From Streptomyces sp. NBC_00259 (GTDB lineage Bacteria > Actinomycetota > Actinomycetes > Streptomycetales > Streptomycetaceae): a stretch of DNA of 64,000 nt. The position numbers and the translations under genes are program-made. The notes beneath the pieces are model-generated. The model did not search any database. It saw nothing but the letters and a program-made list of their open reading frames with translations, and was not told where the DNA came from. The DNA is taken from the NCBI RefSeq assembly GCF_036181745.1, contig NZ_CP108080.1, positions 1-64,000 on the forward strand, written 5' to 3'. Positions 1 to 8,930 of the stretch are shown here, in pieces. The first letter of the stretch is position 1. Each line of letters begins with the position of its first letter.

Positions 1-235
1 TGTTGCGCTCCGCCCGCGGGAGCGCTGGCGGGCCGCTGCGCGGCCCGCTCACTTCCCCTGCTTCGCAGGGGAAGTGACGCTTCGTCCGCTGCGCTTCCGA
101 AGCGATAGGACTTCGTTCTACGCTTGGGTCTTCGCTTCGCTCTGGCCCAAGCCGGCGGGTCCGCTGCGCTCCCCCGCCTCAACGGTCCTTCCGGCTGCGC
201 CTCCAGGACCGCCTGGGCCCGCTGTCGCGGGCCTG
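1..235. repeat. Streptomyces-type telomere palindrome array (partial)
   Basis: Consecutive inverted repeats fill this stretch: arms 5-11/19-25, 28-36/40-48 (loop TGC), 49-61/65-77 (13-bp arms, loop TTC), 78-84/98-104, 106-111/115-120 (one mismatch), 122-128/146-152, 154-159/173-178, 183-189/205-211 and 216-222/227-233. Several have tiny loops such as GC-TGC-GC, which give GCA-type hairpins on the other strand. This layout is known for Streptomyces chromosome and linear-plasmid ends, where the 3' overhang folds into hairpins and is patched by terminal proteins. From memory, the order and sequence match the archetypal end from about nucleotide 70, so the first palindromes appear to be missing. 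No coding function is proposed here. Confidence 0.88.
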
Positions 236-286
236 GCTGACTGGAGGGTGGTGCCGGTCTGGGTTTGCGGGAGCTGTTTCGAAGTG

Positions 287-928
287 ATGCAGCATGTACA
301 GTTTGCAGAAGATAGGGATACCCCTTTGGGTGCCCTGTGTGGAAGGCAGGGGATCCCTGTGGGTAATGCGAGGGCATATCCGGTCTACCGGAGCGAGGAC
401 GGGGATGTGGCGGCGGTAATCACCGTGGCCGTGTCTCTGGTCGGGTGTGGGGAGCTGTGGGAGGGGGCGAGTGTCGACCTGGATGCCGAGTTGCTTCGGG
501 TCGAGGACGTCGTGAGGGCCCGCGAGGTGTTCCCGCAGGGCTGGTTCTCGGGAGGCGGCGAGCACTTCCGTGGGGTCGACCTTCCGGATGACGCCGCGGT
601 GCTGGCTCATCTGCTGCCGATGATGCTCTCGGTCGAGGAGCCGGTGGAGGGTGATCTGCTGGACAGAGCGCCGGAGGTGCTGCGTCAGGCAGGGTGGGGA
701 CAGATCGCGTGGATGGCACTCAGTTGGCCGGCTGTGCCCGAACTCGGCCTCGGTCCGGAGCATGCGCGGACCGGAGTACAAGCGTGCTTCGGGACCGACG
801 CCAACCACGAGCCGACCCCGAGCCACACCATGTACGTCCACGTCCGGCCCGGGGAGGACGAACGGGCGCAGCACCTCGCCCGTCAGATCGGACACGACGT
901 CATAGGGCCTGGGGAGCACGGCTGGTGA
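287..928 (+). CDS. telomere-proximal hypothetical protein
   Basis: 213 aa from the ATG at 287; a longer reading frame runs back into the telomere palindromes but is compositionally implausible. I do not recognise a domain. The protein is acidic, without signal peptide or membrane segment, and its C-terminal third contains a TMYVHVRPGEDE segment that looks like a beta-strand edge. It is the first gene inward of the telomere array, with 82 bp before the next gene and the same orientation as the helicase. The ribosome-binding site is weak, so GTG at 284 or a leaderless start is possible. Position next to a telomere helicase suggests an end-linked accessory role, but that is inference only. Confidence 0.6.
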   Translation: MQHVQFAEDRDTPLGALCGRQGIPVGNARAYPVYRSEDGDVAAVITVAVSLVGCGELWEGASVDLDAELLRVEDVVRAREVFPQGWFSGGGEHFRGVDLPDDAAVLAHLLPMMLSVEEPVEGDLLDRAPEVLRQAGWGQIAWMALSWPAVPELGLGPEHARTGVQACFGTDANHEPTPSHTMYVHVRPGEDERAQHLARQIGHDVIGPGEHGW

Positions 929-1010
929 AGAGCGACTGAATCAAGGAACTAGGTCTGAGCGGTAGGGCGGCCCGTCCGCAGTGTGCTGAGGGCGGGCTGG
1001 AGAGGGGTGG

Positions 1011-1484
1011 GTGTCGGTGACGGAGAACGCCGGGGTCTCGTACGAGGACTGCTCGATCTATGTGGATGTCACGGACAGCTCGACGGTCATCGCCTGGCTG
1101 AAGGAGCGTCTCGGCCCCGAAGAGGAGGGCCGCGGCCTGATGGTGGGGGCGCTGCGGGTGAGCGGCGTCTGCAATGACTACTCCACGGGCAGGAAGGCGC
1201 ATCCTTCCGAGTTCCTCGAGTGGTCGACCGTGCTGGAATGCGAAGCGCCCGCGGGAGTGGAGTCCGGTGCGGTGGTGGCCGCGGTCACGGACGTGCTCGA
1301 GACGCTGTGGCGTGGAGGGTGGAAGGCTGTAGCGGCGTGTGACTTCGAGGACGAACTGCCGGCCCACGGGGGCAGGGATCGCTACCCCCTGCCGTCCCCC
1401 TCGGGGAGCCTGCCGCATGCAAGAACGGGCCGATGGCGAAGCCTGCTGGTGCGGGGCGGGAAGAGGAAAAGGAAATCGGTGTGA
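1011..1484 (+). CDS. hypothetical protein coupled to the telomeric helicase
   Basis: 157 aa from GTG 1011, preceded by a GGAGAGGGG purine tract. I do not recognise a family. The first 100 residues look like a compact alpha/beta domain, and the last 50 are Arg/Pro/Gly-rich and basic (ending GKRKRKSV), which could contact nucleic acid. Its TGA stop (1482-1484) overlaps the GTG start of the helicase (1481-1483) in a GTGA tetranucleotide, so the two are probably translationally coupled and the protein may act with the helicase. Confidence 0.6.
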   Translation: MSVTENAGVSYEDCSIYVDVTDSSTVIAWLKERLGPEEEGRGLMVGALRVSGVCNDYSTGRKAHPSEFLEWSTVLECEAPAGVESGAVVAAVTDVLETLWRGGWKAVAACDFEDELPAHGGRDRYPLPSPSGSLPHARTGRWRSLLVRGGKRKRKSV

Positions 1485-4138
1485 TTCAGCTCCGAGAACA
1501 CCAGGCTGACCAAAAGGCGGCTTTTCGTAACTGGGTCGGATTTCCTGCAAGATCCTTTGTGCCTCCGGAGGGGGCTCGTGCCATGGGGGTGTCCGCGACC
1601 GGGTCCGGTAAGACGATCACCACCGCTGCGTGCGCTCTGGAGTACTTCCCGCAGGGGCGGATCCTCGTCATGGTGCCCACGCTTGACCTGATCGTGCAGA
1701 GTGCCCAGTCCTGGCGGCGGGTCGGGCACCGGGCGCCGATGGTCGCGGTCTGCTCGGTGGACAAGGACGAGGTCCTGGAGCAGCTCGGAGTGCGCACCAC
1801 CACCAACCCGATCCAGCTCGCCCTGTGGGCCGGGACCGGTCCGGTGGTCGTGTTCGCCACGTACGCCTCCCTCGTGGACCGCGAGGACCCCGCCGACGTC
1901 ACTGGTCGCCGGACTGTCCCTGGGCCGTTGGAATCGGCTCTGGCGGGCGGGGAGCGGCTGTACGGGCAGCGGATGGCTCCGTTTGACCTGGCCATTCTGG
2001 ACGAGGGGCACATGACCGCGGGGGACATGGGCCGGCCGTGGGCGGCGATCCACGACAACAGCCGGATCCCTGTCGACTTCCGGCTCTACCTGACCGCGAC
2101 CCCGCGGATCCTGGCCGCGCCTAAGCCGCAGCGGGGCCGGGACGGGCGGGAGGTGGTGATCGCTTCCATGGAGGACGACTCCAGCACCTACGGCACCCGG
2201 ATTTTCGATCTCGGTCTGGCGGAGGCTGTGGAACGCTCAATCCTCGCGGGGTTCGAGATCGACGTGCTGGAGATCCGCGACCCTGACCCGATCTTGGGCC
2301 TGTCCGAGGACGCCCTGCGTGGCCGGCGCATGGCCCTGCTCCAGGCCGCGCTGCTGGAGCACGCGGCGCAGCAGAACCTGCACACCACCATGGTGTTCCA
2401 CCAGCGGGTCGAAGAAGCCGCAGCGTTCGCCGAACAGATACCGCGCACCGCCGCCGAGCTGTACACCGCCGAAGCCTCCGCGGCGGCCCTGGCCGGTGCC
2501 GAGGAACTGCCCGCGTCATCGATCGACGCAGAGCTGTACGAGCTGGAGGAGAGCCGTCACATGCCTCCGGACCGGGTATGGGCGGACTGGCTGTGCGGCG
2601 ACCATCCCATCGCGCACCGGCGGAAGGTGATCCACCGGTTCGCCAACGGCATCAACGCCCAGAACCGGCGCGTACACCGGGCGTTCCTCTCCTCCGTACG
2701 CGCCCTCGGGGTCGGGGTCGACATCACCGGACTACGCGGAGTCGAGGCCGTGTGCATCGTCGGCTCGCGCAGCTCCCAGGTCGACGTCGTCCAGAACATC
2801 GGACGCGCCCTGCGACCCAACCCCGACGGCACAACCAAAACCGCCCGGATCATCATCCCCGTCTTCCTCCAGCCCGGGGAAGACCCGAAGGACATGGTCG
2901 CCTCGGCCAGCTACCAGCCCCTCGTCGACATCCTCCAAGCCCTACGCTCCCACTCGGAACGCATGGTCGACCAGCTCGCCTCCCGCGCCCTCACCCGCGG
3001 CGCCGAACGCCGCCGCACCCACGTCCGACCCGCCCCTGCGGCCGGCCCGGAGAACGAGGACATGCCCGAGGAGACCAGCGAGGCGCAGCAGGAGGTCGAC
3101 CGGGTCACCTCGATCGTGGTCAACTTCGCCTCCCCCCGCGACGCCGCCGACATCGCCGCCCTCACCCGCTGCCGCGTCATCCGCCCCCAATCCCTCATCT
3201 GGCTGGAGGGATATCAGGCCCTGCTCCGCTGGCGAGCCGAGAACGAGATCACGGGCTTGTACGCCGTTCCCTATGACGTCGAGACCGAGGTCGGGACGAC
3301 GAAGGCGTTTCCGCTTGGCCGATGGGTGCATCAGCAGCGGAAATCACTACGGGCCGGTGAACTCGACCCCCACCGCAAAGACCTCCTCGACGAGGCCGGG
3401 ATGGTCTGGGAACCCGGCGACGAAGCCTGGGAAACCAAACTCGCCGCACTCCGCGCCTACCACCGGACCACCGGACACCTCGCACCCCGCCAAGACGCCA
3501 CCTGGGGCGAAGGCGACAGCGAACAGCTGGCCATCGGACAACTCCTCGCTAACCTCCGCCGCAAAGACGGCCTCGGCAAAGACCCCGAGCGAGCGGAACA
3601 GCGCGCGCAGCAACTGGCCGCGATCGACCCCGACTGGAACTGCCCCTGGCCCCTCGACTGGCAACGCCACCACCGCGTACTCACCGACCTCGCCGCCGAC
3701 GAACCCCACGGCCGCCTGCCCCACATCGCACCCGGCGTCACGTTCGACGGCGACGACATCGGACGATGGATCACGCGGCAAAGAGAGGCGAGTGCCTGGG
3801 CGCAGCTCTCCGGCGGACAGCAGGAGCGACTGACCAAACTGGGCGTACAGCCCGCTGAAGCACCCTCTCCCGCCCCGGCGGCTGCGCGGTCGACGAAGGG
3901 CCAGGGCAAGGCACAGCAGGCATTCCAACGCGGCCTCGCGGCCCTCGCACAGTGGGTCGAACGGGAAGGCCAACGGCCTGTGCCGAGGGGGCACGCCGAG
4001 GAGATCTCAATCGACGGCGAGACTGAGCCAGTGGTCGTCAAGCTCGGCGTATGGGTCTCCAACACGAAAACCCGCCGCGACAAACTCGCCCAGGAACAGC
4101 TCAATGCCCTCCGGGAGCTCGGCATGGAGTGGGCATAA
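1481..4138 (+). CDS. SF2 helicase with helicase-associated repeats, telomere-proximal
   Basis: 885 aa from GTG 1481, chosen because AAGAGGAAAAGG lies just upstream and the start overlaps the previous stop; an ATG at 1433 would add 16 residues. Visible motor motifs are Walker A ATGSGKT (about residues 39-45), DEGH Walker B (174-177), TATP motif III (205-208), and motif VI QNIGRALR (438-445). The C-terminal half carries several HA repeats (Trp-rich, of the form LG.W...QR/.GM.W), ending GMEWA. Helicases with this architecture, such as TtrA-like proteins, are known close to Streptomyces telomeres and linear-plasmid ends, where TtrA is linked to conjugal transfer. It is intact, unlike the two truncated relatives near 13.7 and 58.2 kb. 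The TtrA-like role is inference from position and architecture. Confidence 0.9.
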   Translation: MIQLREHQADQKAAFRNWVGFPARSFVPPEGARAMGVSATGSGKTITTAACALEYFPQGRILVMVPTLDLIVQSAQSWRRVGHRAPMVAVCSVDKDEVLEQLGVRTTTNPIQLALWAGTGPVVVFATYASLVDREDPADVTGRRTVPGPLESALAGGERLYGQRMAPFDLAILDEGHMTAGDMGRPWAAIHDNSRIPVDFRLYLTATPRILAAPKPQRGRDGREVVIASMEDDSSTYGTRIFDLGLAEAVERSILAGFEIDVLEIRDPDPILGLSEDALRGRRMALLQAALLEHAAQQNLHTTMVFHQRVEEAAAFAEQIPRTAAELYTAEASAAALAGAEELPASSIDAELYELEESRHMPPDRVWADWLCGDHPIAHRRKVIHRFANGINAQNRRVHRAFLSSVRALGVGVDITGLRGVEAVCIVGSRSSQVDVVQNIGRALRPNPDGTTKTARIIIPVFLQPGEDPKDMVASASYQPLVDILQALRSHSERMVDQLASRALTRGAERRRTHVRPAPAAGPENEDMPEETSEAQQEVDRVTSIVVNFASPRDAADIAALTRCRVIRPQSLIWLEGYQALLRWRAENEITGLYAVPYDVETEVGTTKAFPLGRWVHQQRKSLRAGELDPHRKDLLDEAGMVWEPGDEAWETKLAALRAYHRTTGHLAPRQDATWGEGDSEQLAIGQLLANLRRKDGLGKDPERAEQRAQQLAAIDPDWNCPWPLDWQRHHRVLTDLAADEPHGRLPHIAPGVTFDGDDIGRWITRQREASAWAQLSGGQQERLTKLGVQPAEAPSPAPAAARSTKGQGKAQQAFQRGLAALAQWVEREGQRPVPRGHAEEISIDGETEPVVVKLGVWVSNTKTRRDKLAQEQLNALRELGMEWA

Positions 4139-4154
4139 CCGCCGTGGATGCCGT

Positions 4155-4718
4155 TCAGCGAGCCGTGTTCTCGGTGCGGATCATCCGGCGCAGGCTGGTC
4201 CGGGCAGCAATCAGGTCTTCTTCGAGGGCGGTGATGCGTGCGCGGGACGCGGCGTTCTCTGAGGAAGCCTCCTGTAGCTGGCGAGTGAGGTCCTGATTCA
4301 GAGCGGTCAGTTCGTCCGCTCTGGTCGCTGCGTCGGAGGCGTGGATGACATCGAGCTGCTGACCGAGTTGGTGGCGCAGGGCTGCCTGGAGCCGGTCACG
4401 TTCGTCGCGGAGGTCTTTGATTTCTTGCCGGGCGATTTCGAGTTCGGTGCGCAGGCTAAGCGGGGAGGGCGGGCTTCCCGTGGCAGATGGTGGGGTGCTG
4501 TGGGCTTGGCGTAGTTGGGCCGCTTCGATGTGCTCGCGTACGCCGGGGGCATAGGTGAGCCAGGTGGAGACGCGGGCGGCGCGGGCGACTGCGGCGAAGG
4601 TGAGCGGCTTTCCCTGTTTCTCGAGTGTGGCAAGAACGGTGAGGACACGGGCTCGTTTGTCGAGGCTGTGACGGCGTCTGGCTTCGGCGAGGGGGGCGGG
4701 GTTGCCGCGGGGATTCAT
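4155..4718 (-). CDS. TnpC-like (DUF6262) accessory protein of Tn554-like module
   Basis: 187 aa from ATG 4718, which overlaps the stop of the recombinase gene before it in an ATGA tetranucleotide. The N-terminal 70 residues (RRRHSLDKRARVLTVLATLE, then VARAARVS) look like a small HTH of the DUF6262/TnpC type. The rest is a long heptad-rich coiled coil (LRTELEIARQEIKDLRDERD and onward). In Tn554 the third gene, tnpC, supports transposition and orientation. The stop lies only 16 bp from the stop of the convergent helicase. A decayed homologue occupies the same position beside another helicase fragment at 59.1-59.7 kb. Confidence 0.8.
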   Translation of the reverse strand: MNPRGNPAPLAEARRRHSLDKRARVLTVLATLEKQGKPLTFAAVARAARVSTWLTYAPGVREHIEAAQLRQAHSTPPSATGSPPSPLSLRTELEIARQEIKDLRDERDRLQAALRHQLGQQLDVIHASDAATRADELTALNQDLTRQLQEASSENAASRARITALEEDLIAARTSLRRMIRTENTAR

Positions 4719-7207
4719 CGCGGGTCTTTCGGTCGGGCAGGAGTGAGGGGCAGGAGGGTGTGGTTGTGGCCTGCTCGTGCTTTGCGCAGCACGGTGCTGG
4801 CTTCTTCGATCTGGGCGCGTTCGGAGGCGGGGAGGGACGCCAGGTGTGTGTTCATGCGGCCGATGACGCGCTGGTAGGCGGTGATTTGTGCCGTGAGGGC
4901 GGTGGTGACGAACTCGGCTGCGCCCATGGCGAGTGCGGTTTCGCGGTCTGCTCGCAGTTCGTTGATGTGGTGCTCGATGGCTGGCAGGTAGGAGGGGTCG
5001 GGGCGGTAGAAGCCGCAGCCGGCGCATTGGAAGCGGATGAGGCAGGCCTGGCCGCCGGCTTTGACGTTTGACGGCTCGGTGCAGCCGCCGTAGGGGACGG
5101 CGACGGTGCGCATCTCGTAGGCGGTGCTCGAGCTGGGGCTGGGGTGGCCGTGCTGGTCGAGGACGTGTGTGCTGAGTTTGGCTACGGCTTCGCTCTTCCG
5201 TTTGAGGGAGACGGTGTAGTAGCGCTGGGTCATGGCGATGGATTTGTGGTCCATCAGCTCGCGTAGCACGTCGACGGGGGTGCCGGCGTCTGCGTGGCGC
5301 TGGGCGTAGGAGTGGCGGAAGGCGTAGGGGTAGACCAGGGACCGGTCGAAGAGCAGGCGTTGTCCTTTGGAGTCGGTGCCTTCGGCGTGGAGCTGGGGCA
5401 GGGCGTCTGCCCAGAGCCTGAGGGCGTCGCTGAGGTAGGTGCTGGAGATGTGGGGGGCGTCGCTCAGGGGGGTGAGGGAGGGAAAGAGGTATCGGTCTCC
5501 CTTGGCGGGGAGGTGCAGCTGGTCGCGGCAGGCTTGCCAGGTTCGGATGGCGTCGGCGGTGGAGGTTGTGATCGGCAGACGTCGGCGGTGGCGTTTTCTC
5601 TTGTGGTTGTCCCAGATCAGGGTGGGCTGGCCGTTGTGGGTTTCCAGGCAGTCACGGGTCAGGGAGACGATCTCGAGGGGGCGGCGCCCGGTGTCGCGCA
5701 GGACGATGTACATCGTGCGGTACAGCAGCTGCCGGGCGTCTGGGGCGATGTCGCGGCAGCCGTAGGTGTTTCCGGTGCCCAGGGTGTCGAGGTGGGCGTC
5801 CAGTTGCCGGATGACGGATTCGGGGATGGCCTTGCCGATGAAGTCCTCATTGGGCTCCTCCACGGAGATGACGTGCTCGACGGGCACGCGGGTGAAGGTG
5901 CCGGCCAGGTCGTCGAGGGTGCCGCAGCGGCGTCCGTATGCGATGAGCTGGAAGAACATTCCCAGCAGGCTGCGTCGGAAGGAGGAGGAGTAGGAGGTGC
6001 CGTCTTGTTTGCGTGCGGCTCGGAAAGCGTCGACGACCAAGGTGGCATCGGCGAACGTCAGGGCGGCAGGCACATCGCCGGCGTCGGCGCGCTGGGCGAG
6101 AGCCGTAGAGGCGATGGTCGTCGCGTGGAACGTGCGCTTGAAGTCTTCCGTGGTGGGTCGGGCGGTGGTCACCCAATGACGCAGCGCCTGGCGCAGCCAG
6201 GGCTGGCGGACTGTGCGGAGATCGACGCGGCCGGGAAGCTGTCGGCGCTTGCCGGAGGCGCTGTGGCGCAGCCCGAGGACGCGCAGATCGATGATGTCCT
6301 GGTCGATGAGGGTGATCCCGGAGAACTCGCTGTATCCGGCGCGGGCGGCGGACTGCAGGTTCTCCAGTGTACGGACGGCAGCCTGGTGCGGCTTGGTGAG
6401 CCGGGCCGTGTTGGTGGCGTCCAGCAGGGTGTCGGCCGTGGTGAGGTGGCTGATCACGCCGCGGATCCAGTGAGGTTCCAGGGCACGTACCCACTGGTCC
6501 ATCTGCTGCACGGCGTAGAGCGCTTCCCAGCGCAGCAGCTGGGGCAATGGGGCGAGGTGGAACTGGTGCGCCAGCAGATACAGGGGCTGGTGCGGTGCCC
6601 ATTGGGCGGCAGGCATGGGGGTGGTGCTGGAGCGGCATTCCGCTCTCCAGGCGCGCCAGTGGTAGTTGCACAGCCCACTGGAGTTCATCGCCCAGCCGGA
6701 GCAGTGGGTCACCATGCAGTCCGGGTTTTCGGTGAACGGTGTGGCCCTGCTGCGAAGCCACCGCTCGAGCGTGCCTCTGGACGTGTGGTACTTCCATGAT
6801 CCGTGGTGGGCGGCGCACAGGCCTCCCGATACCTGAGGGCGTACGCACCGTACGCCGTCCCGGGTGAGCGTGCACGGCCCGACGACTGTCAACGGCAGGG
6901 ATCTGGAACGAGCAGGGATGAAAGTGGCGGCGAACTCTTCCCGCGGCAGACCGCTCTTTCTGCGCTGGTCCGAGCAGTAGGTACAGAACGTCTCCTGAGC
7001 GCGCACGATCACGTCGCAGCGGCGGGTGCGGCACCGGGAGGACGAGGTGCGCGGATTGTCGAGGTCTCCGGTGAACAGCCATCTGGCGCTGTCCCACTCC
7101 CCCGGCCGCCACGCGGGATCGATGTGGGCACGCAGCCACGTCTCCCACGACTTCGTGGCCTTCGTCGGTGCGGAACGTGCGACGGCAGGCGCACCAGCCG
7201 TGCTCAC
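4715..7207 (-). CDS. tyrosine site-specific recombinase, TnpB-like (Tn554 family)
   Basis: 830 aa from GTG 7207, which has an AGGGAGGA ribosome-binding site and overlaps the upstream stop in GTGA; an ATG at 7222 is less likely. The N-terminal third has several Cys/His knuckles (CTYC, CAAHH, CNYHW). The catalytic domain shows DTGRRPLEI (first Arg, about residue 505), AFRHSYAQRH (His-x-x-Arg region, about 632) and QRYYTV (nucleophile Tyr, about 663). A C-terminal CxxC region (CAGCGFYRPDPS) resembles the zinc-binding tail of Tn554 TnpB, a 630-aa protein. It is middle gene of a three-gene coupled operon and appears intact, so the module may be active. Confidence 0.85.
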   Translation of the reverse strand: MSTAGAPAVARSAPTKATKSWETWLRAHIDPAWRPGEWDSARWLFTGDLDNPRTSSSRCRTRRCDVIVRAQETFCTYCSDQRRKSGLPREEFAATFIPARSRSLPLTVVGPCTLTRDGVRCVRPQVSGGLCAAHHGSWKYHTSRGTLERWLRSRATPFTENPDCMVTHCSGWAMNSSGLCNYHWRAWRAECRSSTTPMPAAQWAPHQPLYLLAHQFHLAPLPQLLRWEALYAVQQMDQWVRALEPHWIRGVISHLTTADTLLDATNTARLTKPHQAAVRTLENLQSAARAGYSEFSGITLIDQDIIDLRVLGLRHSASGKRRQLPGRVDLRTVRQPWLRQALRHWVTTARPTTEDFKRTFHATTIASTALAQRADAGDVPAALTFADATLVVDAFRAARKQDGTSYSSSFRRSLLGMFFQLIAYGRRCGTLDDLAGTFTRVPVEHVISVEEPNEDFIGKAIPESVIRQLDAHLDTLGTGNTYGCRDIAPDARQLLYRTMYIVLRDTGRRPLEIVSLTRDCLETHNGQPTLIWDNHKRKRHRRRLPITTSTADAIRTWQACRDQLHLPAKGDRYLFPSLTPLSDAPHISSTYLSDALRLWADALPQLHAEGTDSKGQRLLFDRSLVYPYAFRHSYAQRHADAGTPVDVLRELMDHKSIAMTQRYYTVSLKRKSEAVAKLSTHVLDQHGHPSPSSSTAYEMRTVAVPYGGCTEPSNVKAGGQACLIRFQCAGCGFYRPDPSYLPAIEHHINELRADRETALAMGAAEFVTTALTAQITAYQRVIGRMNTHLASLPASERAQIEEASTVLRKARAGHNHTLLPLTPARPKDPR

Positions 7208-8334
7208 TGGTCCTCCCTCCATGCCTGGGCCCGGTCGACAGCCGCCCGGGTTTCGGACTCATCGACGTGGCGGTAGCGGTCCATGGACAGCGGCGAGGCG
7301 TGACCCAGCAGCTTTTGCACCACGTCCCGGTCTACTCCCTCACGTAGCCAGTGGGTGGCCGCGGAGTGGCGCAGCATGTGCGGGCGAGCCGGGTGCCCGG
7401 CGCGGCGGGCCAGACGGTCGAAGACGTTCTTGGCGTTCGGGTAGGTCATGGCCCGCCCCAGCGGGGGCCGGAAGAGGTTCACGAACACCATGCCTGTCTC
7501 GGCCGCCTCGGCCACCGGATTCCGTTCATGCTGGTAGTCGGTGTAGAAGGCGACGATGTCAGGGGTGACGGGGAGGCAGCGGGAGTGTCTGGACTTGGCC
7601 AGGGCCCGGTTCGGGTTGTCGGTGCGGCGCCGCACATGAAGGTGCGGACCTTCCACGGGGCATCCCAGGGAGCGTGACGAGGCCAGGAAGTGCAGATCCT
7701 CCTGGCGCAGGCCCAGGGCCTCTCCGATCCGCAGGCCGGTCGCGGCGAGCAGCGCGATGAGGAAACGGTCCCGTGCCCGGGGCGTATCCGCGATCATGCG
7801 GCGGATCTGCTGCGGGGAGAGGTCCTCGTAGCCGGGCTCGCTGACCTGGAAACGAAAAGCCGACACCTGGACCTGGCGCCACTGGCCGCGCTCGCCAGCG
7901 TCGTAACCGGCCGGCAAGAACCGCAGGAACTTCGGCTCCGACAGCAAGCCGGCCGTCTGCGCGGGAACCCAGCCGTGGAGAGCGCCGAAGCGCAGGAAGT
8001 CCGTGACCGCCGTCATCACCGCGTTCGCCGTACCCTGCGAACGGTAGCGGGGCGCAGCCGTGGTCGGACAGCGGCGGCTGCGGGCCGGCAGCGGCGTGGT
8101 GACCAGCCACTGCTGCAGCCCGGACAGCGCCATGAAACTCGGACGCGACCACTCGATACGGCGCTGGGTGCAGTAGTTCAGATAGAGAGCGAGACGGCCC
8201 GCATAGACCCGTTCCGTGTTCGGCGAGCGGCCCTTACTACGCAACCCCGCCAAAAACGCACACGCCTCGGCATGCAGGTCATAGGTCCGTGTATCGGCCA
8301 CCACCCACCGCTCCACACCAGACGACGGAGACAT
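7204..8334 (-). CDS. tyrosine site-specific recombinase, TnpA-like (Tn554 family)
   Basis: 376 aa from ATG 8334; an upstream extension of 169 residues in frame is low-complexity and rejected, while a GTG about 10 codons downstream is an alternative start. The N-terminal SAM-like domain holds RSPNTERVYAGRLALYL. The catalytic domain has ATGLRIGEAL (Arg about residue 203), PHMLRHSAATHWL (His/Arg about 323) and MDRYRHVDE (Tyr about 353). The size is close to Tn554 TnpA (361 aa). It is first in the operon with the TnpB- and TnpC-like genes, each junction being a 4-bp overlap. No ribosome-binding site is convincing, so the start is the least certain part. Confidence 0.85.
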   Translation of the reverse strand: MSPSSGVERWVVADTRTYDLHAEACAFLAGLRSKGRSPNTERVYAGRLALYLNYCTQRRIEWSRPSFMALSGLQQWLVTTPLPARSRRCPTTAAPRYRSQGTANAVMTAVTDFLRFGALHGWVPAQTAGLLSEPKFLRFLPAGYDAGERGQWRQVQVSAFRFQVSEPGYEDLSPQQIRRMIADTPRARDRFLIALLAATGLRIGEALGLRQEDLHFLASSRSLGCPVEGPHLHVRRRTDNPNRALAKSRHSRCLPVTPDIVAFYTDYQHERNPVAEAAETGMVFVNLFRPPLGRAMTYPNAKNVFDRLARRAGHPARPHMLRHSAATHWLREGVDRDVVQKLLGHASPLSMDRYRHVDESETRAAVDRAQAWREDQ

Positions 8335-8535
8335 CGAACGCTCAGCTGCATAGGTCTGCTCCACCCACCAAACAGACCAGACCCCACCGAGGGGCGGTGT
8401 CCGTTCCAGACAGCTGCCACACGACCAGGTGGCAACCACACCGAACACACCCCACAGGCCCGCGCACCTATGGATAATCCCTGTCCTGTAGTCGACGCCC
8501 TGACACTGGCCGGGCCCCAGCGCCGAGCAGTAACA

Positions 8536-8556
8536 GCGCCCGCCACGGGCGGGCGC
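8536..8556 (-). terminator. GC-rich hairpin downstream of small membrane gene
   Basis: Arms GCGCCCGCC (8536-8544) and GGCGGGCGC (8548-8556) flank a 3-base loop, about 40 bp after the stop of the leftward 69-aa gene. It is likely its terminator, separating it from the recombinase operon. Confidence 0.55.
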
Positions 8557-8597
8557 CGTGCTCTCGCCTGCAGGTAGTAGGACAAAGCATCCTTGGT

Positions 8598-8807
8598 TCA
8601 CAGCACCGCGAGGACGAAGGTCAGCAGCGCCAGGGACAGGGTGGCACTGCCCGCAAAGGCCACGGCACCGCGCAGCAGAGCGGTGGCATAGGTGGCTCCG
8701 TCGATGCGAGCGAGCAGACCGGCCGCTGCTCCTACGAGCGTGCAGAAGAGACCGACGACGGCCAGAAGCAGGGCCAGCAGGATCAGGTGAATGGATGAGG
8801 TGTTCAT
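8598..8807 (-). CDS. small two-helix membrane protein
   Basis: 69 aa from ATG 8807 with a GGAAGAAGG ribosome-binding site; a longer reading frame to 8888 has no such site. The first hydrophobic helix spans about residues 6-30 (LILLALLLAVVGLFCTLVGA) and the second spans about 45-69 (GAVAFAGSATLSLALLTFVL), with a short loop between them. No family is recognised. It is divergent from the NACHT gene with 123 bp between starts. A small membrane protein beside a STAND ATPase could be an effector or a phage-sensing partner, but this is only a suggestion from context. Confidence 0.65.
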   Translation of the reverse strand: MNTSSIHLILLALLLAVVGLFCTLVGAAAGLLARIDGATYATALLRGAVAFAGSATLSLALLTFVLAVL

Positions 8808-8930
8808 GCCTTCTTCCCAGGACAAACGACGACGGGGACATCGGCGAATTTCGCGGTTCTGGTGTTCACCGGGGTTCAGGGCGAACAAAGATGAACGAAG
8901 ACGGTCGCCTGGGAGACGGAGAAGCAGGAC

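Larger units (their letters stand above)
4139..8600 (-). mobile_element. Tn554-like transposition module (ends not determined)
   Basis: The TnpA-, TnpB- and TnpC-like genes form one transcription unit running toward the telomere, matching the three-gene order of Tn554. Tn554-type elements have no terminal inverted repeats and make no target duplication, and I found none here. The left boundary is probably in the 16 bp between this module and the helicase stop. The right boundary cannot be placed: the cargo could stop near 8.6 kb or include the small membrane protein and the NACHT gene. Bases 8335-8597 contain only the putative promoter region and a terminator hairpin. Confidence 0.6.

Noticed and set aside
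74..286. 5' extension of the first open frame through the telomere palindromes
   Set aside because: The residues derive from inverted-repeat DNA with no coding character; the ATG at 287 gives a normal protein.
5294..6799. 501-aa rightward open frame opposite the TnpB-like gene
   Set aside because: It is the antisense of a gene with clear tyrosine-recombinase motifs and is Gly/Val-rich as expected for a shadow frame in high-GC DNA.
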